Origin: Candidatus Wallbacteria bacterium
GTDB taxonomy: Bacteria > Muiribacteriota > UBA6191 > JACPRK01
Length of the DNA stretch: 35,509 nucleotides
NCBI GenBank assembly: GCA_016190005.1
Contig: JACPRK010000078.1
Coordinates: forward strand, 1 to 35,509
Direction of reading: 5' to 3'
Part shown: piece by piece, positions 23,367-30,571 of the stretch
Layout of the letters: each line of letters opens with the position of its first letter
Position numbering within the stretch: position 1 is the first letter of the stretch
Position numbers and translations under genes: made by a program
The notes under the pieces: model-generated
Told to the model about the DNA's origin: nothing
The model's database searches: none
The model's input: only the letters and a program-made list of their open reading frames with translations

Positions 23367-25537
23367 GGCTTCGGAAGCTCGGAAACCGGCGCCTCGGCCT
23401 CCTCATCGCTCTGGGGGCGGTCAGTACGGGCCACGGTTGGCGTGCCGTACTCGCTGGCGAGCAGCCGTGCCCGTTCCTGCGCCTCGAGCGCTCGCTCCAG
23501 CTTCTCGCGGGCGGATTCGGTCTCGGGCTTCAGCCGCAGGACCTCGTCATAGCGCTCGGCCGCCATCCGGAAGTTGTGGACCTGCATGTAGCAGTCGCCC
23601 AGGTTGTAGATGGCGCGCACATAGAGACCGGCAATCTCGCTCTGCTCCTTGAGTTGCATCAACTCGACGGCTCTTTCGTAGGGCCGGATTGCCTTATCGG
23701 GGTACTCGTACTTCTGGTAGGCTCGCGCCAGGTTGTACTGGAGCAGGTCGTCGTCTGGGCGGGCGCGCGCGGCGGCCTCATGCGCCTTCAACGCCTCCGC
23801 CGGCTTGCCCATGGCGTCCAGACAGTTGGCCAGATTGTTCCAGGCTAGCCCAGCGTCGGCGTAGCGCCAGCCCGCGTTGGCCTCGATCGCCTTGCGGAAT
23901 CTCTCGGCCGCGCTGTTTGGATTCCCTTGCTTGAACTCGATGAGCCCGATGGAGAAGAGGGCGTAGGACTGTCTGGGCTGCTTGGCCAGGAGCTTCTGGT
24001 AGGTGGCGATGGCGTCCGGCGTGCGGCCCTGCTGCTTCTGCAGGTCGGCCAGGGAGTAATAGGCGTCGACATAGTCGGGCCGCGCGGCGATCGCCTGCCG
24101 GCAGAGATCCTCCGCAGCAGGCAGACGGCCTGCAAGCACCTCGAGCTCGGCGATGCCGTGGAGGGCCTCCGCCATCTTGGGGTCCTTCGTCGCGGCCTGC
24201 CGGAAGGTGTCCCGCGCTTCGTCGGGGCGACCCTGCAACCGGCGCACCTGGCCCAGCAAGTAGGTTGCGCGAGCCTGCTCGGGGCCGGCCTTGCCGGAAA
24301 TCTCCCGAAGCACGCCCTCCGCGCCCGGCAGGTCCTGCGCCAACATCAGTGCCAACCCCTTCTCGATACCGGCCGACGCGGCGGCGGCCCGCTCGAAGAC
24401 CTCTGCCTTGACCTTGTCGGACGAAATGTCGAAGCTTCGCGCGGCCAGATCAATGGTTCCCTGGAGATCGCCGGCTCGCAGCTCGCGCTCCAGAAACGCG
24501 CGGGTGCGGTCGGGCGACGCCGGCTCGACGGGCGGCAGCTGGGGCGTGGTGCCCGTCGGTTGCTGGTCCACCGTTCCCGTGGTGACGGGACGGACGGGCG
24601 GTTGGTCGGGTACCGGTGGCGGCAGATGAGTCAGCACTTTTTCCGTGCCCGTGCCGGTGAGCTTGATCTGGATGAGCAGGCCCAGGTTCGAGAGCCGGTC
24701 GGGGACTCGGATGACGACCTCGGAGCGCATCGCCGTCAGCACGATCAGGACGATGAGCGTGGTCCTGAACAGCCAGAGACGCATCACCTGGAGCTTGTCG
24801 GGGGGCGGAGGCTCCTCGACGGCCTTGATGGCGGCCTCGCGGCGGCGCTTGCGCTCGGCCTTCTCCTTGTCGCGGGCCTGGACGCGGTCCTTTCGGACCG
24901 ATCGGAGCTGCTGGAGGACGTCGACTTCGTCGACTTCGCGCGCCTTCGGCTTGGGTGCGGCTTCGCCTGCTTCTTCGCGGAGCTGGGCTAGCTCCTCTTC
25001 CGTCAGCTCGCCGCTGGCGAGCATCTCGGCCGTCATCGCGTCGATGCTGCCGGGCGGGGGCGCCTCCTGTGTTTCGCCGGGCGGCTCTTCCTCTGGTCGG
25101 GCGGCCGCCAGATCGGCGGCTTTCTCATCGGTCGAGACGGAGACTGGCTCGACTTCCTCGGGGGTGCTCGGGCTCGCCGACGGGGCTTGCAGGTCCTCGG
25201 GGAAGGTCGCTTCCTCGACCCGTGGGGGAGGGAAGGGCTCGTCAGAGGAGGCTTGAACCTGCGCCAGGATTTCGCTTTCGGGCGGCGGTGGAGGGAGTTC
25301 GGTTGTGGCCTGGGCCCGGGTCGGGGCCCCCGGCGCCTGGATCTCCAGGATGTCGGCGAGCTGGGCCAGCTCGATGCCGTCCATCAACATCTGGACGCGC
25401 TGCAGGGGAGTCGCCGACTCCACGGAGTCCCTGTCGAGGCCGAAGACCGTGCCCAGACCGACCAGGTTCTCCGTGCTCTCGTTCTGGAGCCGCTCGGCGA
25501 CCAGTCTTCTCAGCTCTTCGGTCTTGGCGTCGGCCAT
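23363..25537 (-). CDS. Single-span membrane protein with periplasmic TPR array
   Basis: The 724-aa protein has a short helical N-terminal domain (residues 1-65), a long Pro/Glu-rich linker, a basic coiled-coil segment (about 215-245), and one transmembrane helix at about 255-275 (LWLFRTTLIVLIVLTAM). After a second Pro/Thr-rich linker, residues about 345-700 form eight or more tetratricopeptide repeats (YLLGQVRRLQGRPDEARDTF, YYSLADLQKQQGRTPDAIAT). With the basic segment before the helix, the N-terminus should be cytosolic and the TPR array periplasmic. Such proteins usually assemble envelope complexes; no partner can be named. It is followed by the overlapping glutaredoxin-like gene and preceded by a 52-aa membrane peptide. 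ATG at 25537 has AGGTACGACG upstream. Confidence 0.85.
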   Translation of the reverse strand: MADAKTEELRRLVAERLQNESTENLVGLGTVFGLDRDSVESATPLQRVQMLMDGIELAQLADILEIQAPGAPTRAQATTELPPPPPESEILAQVQASSDEPFPPPRVEEATFPEDLQAPSASPSTPEEVEPVSVSTDEKAADLAAARPEEEPPGETQEAPPPGSIDAMTAEMLASGELTEEELAQLREEAGEAAPKPKAREVDEVDVLQQLRSVRKDRVQARDKEKAERKRRREAAIKAVEEPPPPDKLQVMRLWLFRTTLIVLIVLTAMRSEVVIRVPDRLSNLGLLIQIKLTGTGTEKVLTHLPPPVPDQPPVRPVTTGTVDQQPTGTTPQLPPVEPASPDRTRAFLERELRAGDLQGTIDLAARSFDISSDKVKAEVFERAAAASAGIEKGLALMLAQDLPGAEGVLREISGKAGPEQARATYLLGQVRRLQGRPDEARDTFRQAATKDPKMAEALHGIAELEVLAGRLPAAEDLCRQAIAARPDYVDAYYSLADLQKQQGRTPDAIATYQKLLAKQPRQSYALFSIGLIEFKQGNPNSAAERFRKAIEANAGWRYADAGLAWNNLANCLDAMGKPAEALKAHEAAARARPDDDLLQYNLARAYQKYEYPDKAIRPYERAVELMQLKEQSEIAGLYVRAIYNLGDCYMQVHNFRMAAERYDEVLRLKPETESAREKLERALEAQERARLLASEYGTPTVARTDRPQSDEEAEAPVSELPKP

Positions 25538-25567
25538 CGTCGTACCTCCGGGCTCTCGAACTCCAGG

Positions 25568-25726
25568 CTACCAGGGCAGCCGTCGATCGGCCTGGCGCAA
25601 CAGGGGAAGCGACGGGTCGAAACGGGCCCGGACGCGCGCGGCGGCCAGCTGCAGTCCCAGCGCATGATGCCTGTGCAGCACCCAGCCCAGCGCCAGGCAC
25701 AAGACAAGGAAGTTCTCCAGATTCAC
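25568..25726 (-). CDS. Small 52-aa membrane peptide
   Basis: A GTG-initiated frame encodes a peptide with one hydrophobic N-terminal segment (NLENFLVLCLALGWVL), two histidines, and a basic amphipathic C-terminus ending in RRLPW. It fills the gap between the 25751-26554 gene and the large TPR gene, on the same strand, starting 24 nt after the upstream stop and ending 30 nt before the downstream start. GGAAGGA lies about 15 nt upstream of the GTG, rather far. I know no family; the hydrophobic/basic layout and position in the operon are the support. Confidence 0.5.
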   Translation of the reverse strand: MNLENFLVLCLALGWVLHRHHALGLQLAAARVRARFDPSLPLLRQADRRLPW

Positions 25727-25750
25727 CCTGTGATCACCCGTCCTTCCGGA

Positions 25751-26554
25751 TTACCGTGCATCCCCGGTGGCCAGCTCATAGCTCTCCAGCTCCAGCAGCG
25801 TATCGATTTGCAGATCCGGCCCGCCGCTCGAGCTGACGCGGCCTTCTGTGACTCGTGGTCTCTTGGCGCTCGAGGAGTCGCGGCGCACCACGCCGATGCC
25901 GCGAGCGACCCAGAAGTGGCCGTCGGGCAGCCACGCCGGCTCGTCGGTCTCCTCGCGACCATAGTAGCGCTCCAGGCGAATCTTGAGCGCGTCGATTTCC
26001 TGGCTGCCCACCGTAAGCGGCTCCAGCGCCTCGACGCGGGCACGCCGGTTGGGGGCGATGTCCCAGGCCAGGCCGGGCTCCAGATCGCCCGACGCGAGGA
26101 ACAGCACCGGACTGCGCGCCGATTCGTACTCCAGCACCGTGACGCCGTCGGAGGTGCGTGTGAACAGGCGGGAGTCCGCTTGCCGCCCGTCGATCTCCTG
26201 GACGATCCGAAAGCTCTCGCCATCCTGACGCACGACGGTCTCCTCCACCTTTTGCAGCTTCTTGCTGCCGGTGCGCCGGTCGATGGTAGTGCAGCGATAT
26301 CGCCAGCGGTTGCCCTCCGCCAAGGGGAGAAACTCCTCGGGCTCCGCGGCCGCGGGGTCCGAAGGGGGCGCGTTGGCGGGCCTGTTGCCACGAGGAATCC
26401 GATCGAGGGCGAGCATGGCTGTCATGAGGAGGAGCGCGACCACGCCCACCACCTGTAGAGCCTTGAATCTGGCCTGCCCGCGATTGGTTCGAGGGCGGCC
26501 TGGCAGGGCCAGTCGCACGCCCGGCTTGTTACGGCAGCTGGGAGGAATCGTCAA
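25751..26554 (-). CDS. Hypothetical membrane-anchored envelope protein
   Basis: The longest frame gives 267 aa with one membrane segment at about residues 32-50 (LQVVGVVALLLMTAMLAL) preceded by a basic stretch, so the rest should be periplasmic. The outer part starts with FLPLAEGNRWRYR, a motif seen at the start of a widespread uncharacterised beta-rich domain, and continues with repeated strands to the end. No catalytic motif is evident. The start is uncertain: TTG at 26554 has no good ribosome site, and GTG at 26518 is an alternative. It begins the minus-strand operon with the small peptide, the TPR protein and the glutaredoxin-like gene, and diverges from the outer-membrane-like gene at 26626. 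Confidence 0.7.
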   Translation of the reverse strand: MTIPPSCRNKPGVRLALPGRPRTNRGQARFKALQVVGVVALLLMTAMLALDRIPRGNRPANAPPSDPAAAEPEEFLPLAEGNRWRYRCTTIDRRTGSKKLQKVEETVVRQDGESFRIVQEIDGRQADSRLFTRTSDGVTVLEYESARSPVLFLASGDLEPGLAWDIAPNRRARVEALEPLTVGSQEIDALKIRLERYYGREETDEPAWLPDGHFWVARGIGVVRRDSSSAKRPRVTEGRVSSSGGPDLQIDTLLELESYELATGDAR

Positions 26555-26625
26555 CGCTTGAGCCCCGATCTGCTCACGAATGGCCGGTGGCGCGGCCGAT
26601 ATTGTTGGAAGAGGGCCCGTGTGCC

Positions 26626-28014
26626 ATGCGGCCGGTCGTCGCCTTGTTGATGAAACTCGCCATCGTCTGCGTACTGAATCTACTCCTGCTGGCCAGCCCG
26701 CGGGTTCTGCTGGCGGCCGAGGACGAGACGCCGGCGGATCGCAAGGTGAAAGCCACGCTGGTGGCCGATCTGGGGCCCGACCTGCGGATCAAGCGGTTGG
26801 AAGTCCGCCAGCGGGCAGCGGGCGTCTACCACGTCGACATGGACGTTTCGCTGGCGGGCTACGCCGACGCGACGCGCCGGAAGATCCGAGGGCTGGTTCG
26901 CAGCATCGCCGAGCAGTCGCTCGGTGGGCTGGGGTACGAGCTCGACCCGGACAGCCGGTTCAAGTTCTACGAGGGACCGGATCAAGTGGCCGAGGTGCGG
27001 GGCGAGAGGCCGATCACCGTGGTGATGTTCATGCCGGGCTCGACCCAGCCGCGGACGTTGCGTCTGTCGCCGGCTGCGGTGCGGGCGCTCGGGCGGGGCG
27101 ATTTGACGCCTGCGGGCACGGAGATCGCGGACCTGCTCGGAGTGCCCGAGAGCTCCACCGAGATCCTCGTGAACACCAGGCAGGTCTACTTGCGGTGGCG
27201 CACGGCCGCCAAGGAGTCGGGCGAGGGCGCGACCGCCGGAGCGCCCACCGTGGTCTATGCGCGCTGGTGGGGCAAGCCGCCGGCGCCGCCGCCGGCGACG
27301 GACACGCACCGCGAGAAGCGGAACCCCTTCAAACCGTGGTGGCTGGGCGCACAGTTCTGGCACGCCCAGGCGGATGCGGCCGTCTCCTCGGGGGCGACGG
27401 GCGCCGGGCGGGCGCGGACTTCCACAAACGGCCGGCTGGCCCCGGAAGTGGTTGTGGGCGCGGGCGATGCGTGGTTTGCCTACCAGAAGATGGAGCACAC
27501 GGGGACCCTGGATGCAGCGTTCGTCTTCGCAGGTGCGCCGTTTGCGGCCGGGGCCACGCTCGACTTCGAGCTGGAGCGGCTGGAGCTGGCTGCGAAGCAT
27601 CGGTGGTACGAGCATGGTGAGAACCGCATCGAGGCGATGGGGGGGCTGCAGATGTACCTGCCCAGGGCCAGGATCTCGACGCCGACGCGGATCGGCATCC
27701 TGGACGGATACGCGGCCGGACCTGTGCTGGGAGTCCTCGGAAAGATGAGGTGTTCCCGGCGTATCGACCTGGCGGGCGGCCTCAAACTGCCTCTGGCGGT
27801 TCTCGGCAAAAGCGAGGTCACCGGCTGGGAGGGCGAGGCCGCAGCTGTCTACAAGTTCCCGAACGGCTTCGAAGGCAAGGAGGCGCAGCTCTCGCTTGGC
27901 TACCGGCTGCTCGAGCTGGAGGTGCTGCGCGGCGACGGCAATCAATCGGCCCGGGCAGGTGCGGTCGAGCCGGATTACGGCGGGTTCTTCCTCGACTTCC
28001 GGACGGTCTGGTAG
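26626..28014 (+). CDS. Probable outer-membrane beta-barrel protein
   Basis: From ATG 26626 the 462-aa product has a clear signal peptide (MRPVVALLMK, then a leucine-rich core, with a likely cut after LLAA near residue 31). Residues about 35-170 form an alpha/beta periplasmic part. The second half is made of alternating strands rich in Gly, Tyr and Phe, and the protein ends in FFLDFRTVW, an aromatic terminal residue typical of the beta-signal read by BamA. A role as an outer-membrane or periplasm-facing barrel is inferred; substrate unknown. An in-frame ATG at 26587 would place 13 residues before the signal peptide, so 26626 is preferred. The gene is followed on the same strand by a small membrane protein and a TerB-like gene. 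Confidence 0.7.
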   Translation: MRPVVALLMKLAIVCVLNLLLLASPRVLLAAEDETPADRKVKATLVADLGPDLRIKRLEVRQRAAGVYHVDMDVSLAGYADATRRKIRGLVRSIAEQSLGGLGYELDPDSRFKFYEGPDQVAEVRGERPITVVMFMPGSTQPRTLRLSPAAVRALGRGDLTPAGTEIADLLGVPESSTEILVNTRQVYLRWRTAAKESGEGATAGAPTVVYARWWGKPPAPPPATDTHREKRNPFKPWWLGAQFWHAQADAAVSSGATGAGRARTSTNGRLAPEVVVGAGDAWFAYQKMEHTGTLDAAFVFAGAPFAAGATLDFELERLELAAKHRWYEHGENRIEAMGGLQMYLPRARISTPTRIGILDGYAAGPVLGVLGKMRCSRRIDLAGGLKLPLAVLGKSEVTGWEGEAAAVYKFPNGFEGKEAQLSLGYRLLELEVLRGDGNQSARAGAVEPDYGGFFLDFRTVW

Positions 28015-28158
28015 CTGATTCCCAGGACGGCCCGGCGGCGTTCTTTTGTGGCCTTGCACCGACCTATCTGCTAGGACTCATTCCGGGCTGCCGAGCGGCA
28101 GCCCTGGCTGAGACACCGGGTGGCCCGGCGGAGGCGTGCCCGGGAAGGGAAGGCCCCA

Positions 28159-28383
28159 ATGCGAAACCGTTCGATGTTGATGCTGTTCAGCGTCCTGACG
28201 ATGCTGATCGGGTTGCTGGCCGGGGTACTGTTCCACCTGAGTGCCATCTACATGCTTCCGGAGAATCTGCGGCCGGGCGCACTCGGCATCTGCGCTGGCA
28301 TCTGGTTCATGTTCGCCTCGCAGGGCATGCTGATCGTCCTGGGCATCGTGGAGCCGTTGAAGCCCGACGATCAGGGAGCTTGA
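28159..28383 (+). CDS. Small two-helix membrane protein
   Basis: The 74-aa product has two hydrophobic segments (SMLMLFSVLTMLIGLLAGVL and GALGICAGIWFMFASQGM) and short polar ends. ATG at 28159 follows a purine-rich GGGAAGGGAAGG ribosome site; the frame opens at 28120, but that start lacks one. I do not recognise the family. The stop lies 2 nt before the TerB-like start, so the two are an operon. The 144 bp before it contain TGCTAGGAC at 28069-28077, a poor match to the local -10 motif. Confidence 0.7.
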   Translation: MRNRSMLMLFSVLTMLIGLLAGVLFHLSAIYMLPENLRPGALGICAGIWFMFASQGMLIVLGIVEPLKPDDQGA

Positions 28384-28385
28384 TC

Positions 28386-28817
28386 ATGAGTCACAAGGTG
28401 CCGGAGCTGGTCCAGGCAATCGTCAGCGCCGTCCTGGGGACGGCGCTGGCGGACGGAACGATTCAGCCGGAGGAGCGGGCAGTCCTGCGCGCCGTGGCCG
28501 AGCAGTTCGACCTGGAGGAGGGCGAGCTGATCGAAGCAGTGGAGGCTCGGCCGCGGCCTGTGGTGCCCGATCCGGGCGCGCTGGGGTCGCTGGAGCGGGT
28601 GGCGCTGATGCGCTACGCCGTGCTGGCCGCGCAGGCGGACGGCTCCATCTCGCGCAAGGAAGTCGGGTTCCTGAAGGATCTGGGCGAGCGGCTCGGCATG
28701 AGCCGCTCCGAGTGGGAAGAGCTGGAGGAGTTTTCCGCTGAGCTCTATCACGCCTGCCGCGGCGGCCCCGTGAGCGCGGGCAAGGTCAAGGCCGTTCTGG
28801 AGAGGTACCTGGGGTGA
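28386..28817 (+). CDS. TerB-like helical protein
   Basis: The 143-aa protein has two related halves, each with a short acidic loop before a helix: LADGTIQPEERAVLRAV and AQADGSISRKEVGFLKDL. This duplicated D-G-x-I-x-x-x-E pattern is that of the TerB / tellurite-resistance-like helical family, whose acidic loops bind metal ions and which often sits under the membrane with stress-response ATPases. It is cytosolic and starts 2 nt after the small membrane gene. The AAA ATPase 118 bp downstream, on the same strand, is a possible partner. No other ter gene is present, so tellurite resistance itself is not implied. Confidence 0.75.
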   Translation: MSHKVPELVQAIVSAVLGTALADGTIQPEERAVLRAVAEQFDLEEGELIEAVEARPRPVVPDPGALGSLERVALMRYAVLAAQADGSISRKEVGFLKDLGERLGMSRSEWEELEEFSAELYHACRGGPVSAGKVKAVLERYLG

Positions 28818-28893
28818 GGCGCGGCTTCCGGCCGCAGGCCATCGCCTCCATCTTTCGCGTTCCAGGATGAACCTTCGCGCCTTCGCTGTCGTC

Positions 28894-28899
28894 TAGAGT
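28894..28899 (+). promoter_or_regulatory. Candidate -10 of the AAA ATPase gene
   Basis: TAGAGT (preceded by GTC) lies 36 nt before the ATG at 28936. It resembles the window's TGCTAnnnT motif but lacks the TG; weak evidence. Confidence 0.25.
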
Positions 28900-28935
28900 G
28901 AGGATGAACACTCCGCGGTGGCGAAGGGAGCGACG

Positions 28936-30330
28936 ATGGGCATCCTGAGTTTCTTCTCCGATGTCGGGCGGCGGGCCGTGCGGACGCGCAAGTGGGTGAA
29001 CGGCATCGGAGGGCAGGTCCTCTGCTTCCTGGGTGTGGTGGCGAAGAACGAGGTTCACCGCTGGAACCACACTTTCCAGCCCTACCACCACGCTGATCTC
29101 TGCCGGGCCTTTCGGGACTATCTGCCGGCCCGCGGCTTCCACGTGGAGCCGTATGGCATCGACGGGCTGGTCTTCCCAGGGATGGTCTCCAAACTGGACG
29201 CCCTGATCAACACGGGCCCCTTCTCCGAGTTCAGCGCGGTCGGTCGGTTCTCGCTGGCGACCGGCCCCGAACAGCACGAGGAGATGGCCTCTCGCGCGGC
29301 CTTCTTCGTCAGCGGAGGCGACTTCCCCTACGTCTTCGTCATCGATTCCGAGCAAGGCTTCTTCCCCTCCCTCACGCTGATGGGCGCCACGCCCAAGAAG
29401 CAGGGCGCCGTCGAGGCCGCGGCCGGCCTGATGAAGGAGATCGAGGCGTGGATCATCGACGAGTCCTGCCTGCGCGGACAGCTCCTGCGCCCGCTTTTCC
29501 GGCCCGGTGAGGCCGCGAAGGTCGATATCCTGCCCATGGCCAACTCCGACTCTTTCGAGCTGCAGCCGGAGCTGGTCTCCGAGCTCGAAGAGACCTTTCT
29601 CGACTTCCTCTCGCGCCGCGAGGAGCTGGAGGAGGCCGGAATCGAGTGCCAGCGCGGTCTGCTCCTGTGCGGCCCTCCGGGCACCGGGAAGACCTCCACC
29701 TGCCGCTACCTCAAGCAGCGGCTGCCGGATCACACGATGATCCTCGTAGCTTCGGAGGCTCTTTTGACTCTCAAGGAGTGCTTCGATCTGGCCCGCCGGT
29801 TTTCGCCCGCCATCCTGGTGATCGAAGACGTCGACGGCATTGCCCAGATGCGCGATTCCAACCAGGCCAACTGGGTGCTCGGTGAGCTGATGAACCAGAT
29901 GGACGGCCTTCAGGCGCGCGACCAGGTTGCCGTTCTCCTCACTTCCAACTCCTGGGAGTTCCTCGAGAAGGCACTGGCGGAGCGGCCGGGCCGGGTCGAC
30001 CACATCCTCGTCTACGACGCACCCGATGCCGTCCATCGCCGGGTGCTCCTCGGTCGATTCCTGGGCTCGCTATTGCCCGAGCTGCCCGTGGAGGCGCTGG
30101 TTCCGCTCACCGACGGTCTCACACCCGCTCAGCTCAAAGAGGTGGTAAAGCGCGCCGCCGTGGCCAGCATGCGCCGCTACCCGCCTCATACCTGGTCTCG
30201 CTCGCTCCACGCCGAGGACTTGCGCCACTCGGTCGATTCGGTCCGCACCAGCCCGCTGGCGCGCACGCGCAGGACCATCGGTCTCAGGGCGATCGGCACC
30301 CGTACGCAGGCAGCCGGGGGGAAGGCTTGA
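28936..30330 (+). CDS. AAA-family ATPase with unknown N-terminal domain
   Basis: The 464-aa protein has an N-terminal region of about 220 residues that I do not recognise, then a classical AAA module: Walker A GPPGTGKTS (near residue 246), Walker B AILVIEDVD (near 293), sensor-1 LLTSNS, and RPGRVDHI (near 350), which keeps the Arg of the second region of homology. A helical lid follows to about residue 430. This is the class that forms hexameric unfoldases or remodelers (BCS1/FtsH/proteasomal type), but there is no protease domain. ATG at 28936 follows AGGGAG. It sits downstream of the TerB-like gene and may work with it. The TGA stop lies inside the first heptad of the repeat at 30323. Confidence 0.85.
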   Translation: MGILSFFSDVGRRAVRTRKWVNGIGGQVLCFLGVVAKNEVHRWNHTFQPYHHADLCRAFRDYLPARGFHVEPYGIDGLVFPGMVSKLDALINTGPFSEFSAVGRFSLATGPEQHEEMASRAAFFVSGGDFPYVFVIDSEQGFFPSLTLMGATPKKQGAVEAAAGLMKEIEAWIIDESCLRGQLLRPLFRPGEAAKVDILPMANSDSFELQPELVSELEETFLDFLSRREELEEAGIECQRGLLLCGPPGTGKTSTCRYLKQRLPDHTMILVASEALLTLKECFDLARRFSPAILVIEDVDGIAQMRDSNQANWVLGELMNQMDGLQARDQVAVLLTSNSWEFLEKALAERPGRVDHILVYDAPDAVHRRVLLGRFLGSLLPELPVEALVPLTDGLTPAQLKEVVKRAAVASMRRYPPHTWSRSLHAEDLRHSVDSVRTSPLARTRRTIGLRAIGTRTQAAGGKA

Positions 30331-30571
30331 GGAGGGAGGCTTCAGGGATCAGGGATCAGGCTTCAGGCTTCAGGGATCAGGAGGGAGGCTTGAGGCTTGA
30401 GGAGTGAGGCTTGAGGCTTGAGGCTTGAGGCTTGTGGTGAGAGGCTTGAGGCTTGTGGCTTGATGAGTGAGGCTTGAGGGGTAAGGGGCGGGGAGCCCGG
30501 GTAGGAACCAGCGAAAGAACGATGCCGTGTCGCACGGCCGCTACTGGCTACTGGCTACTGGCTACTGACTA
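30323..30571. repeat. Compound heptad repeat element, copy 1
   Basis: From 30323 to about 30483 the sequence runs in 7-nt steps using a small vocabulary: AGGCTTG, AGGCTTC, AGGGATC, AGGAGGG and AGGAGTG, about 23 units. A core segment (30473-30540) follows, then four CTACTGG-type heptads (30541-30571). The element fills the whole gap between two convergent genes: the AAA ATPase stop is in its first unit and the cyclase stop in its last. An inverted, diverged copy lies at 35211-35386. Confidence 0.8.

Noticed and set aside
28386..28817. Tellurite resistance operon
   Set aside because: Only one TerB-like gene is present; terC, terD, terE and related genes are absent.
30323..30571. Heptad region as a CRISPR array
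   Set aside because: Units are 7 nt with no 20-40 nt repeats or unique spacers, and no cas genes are present.
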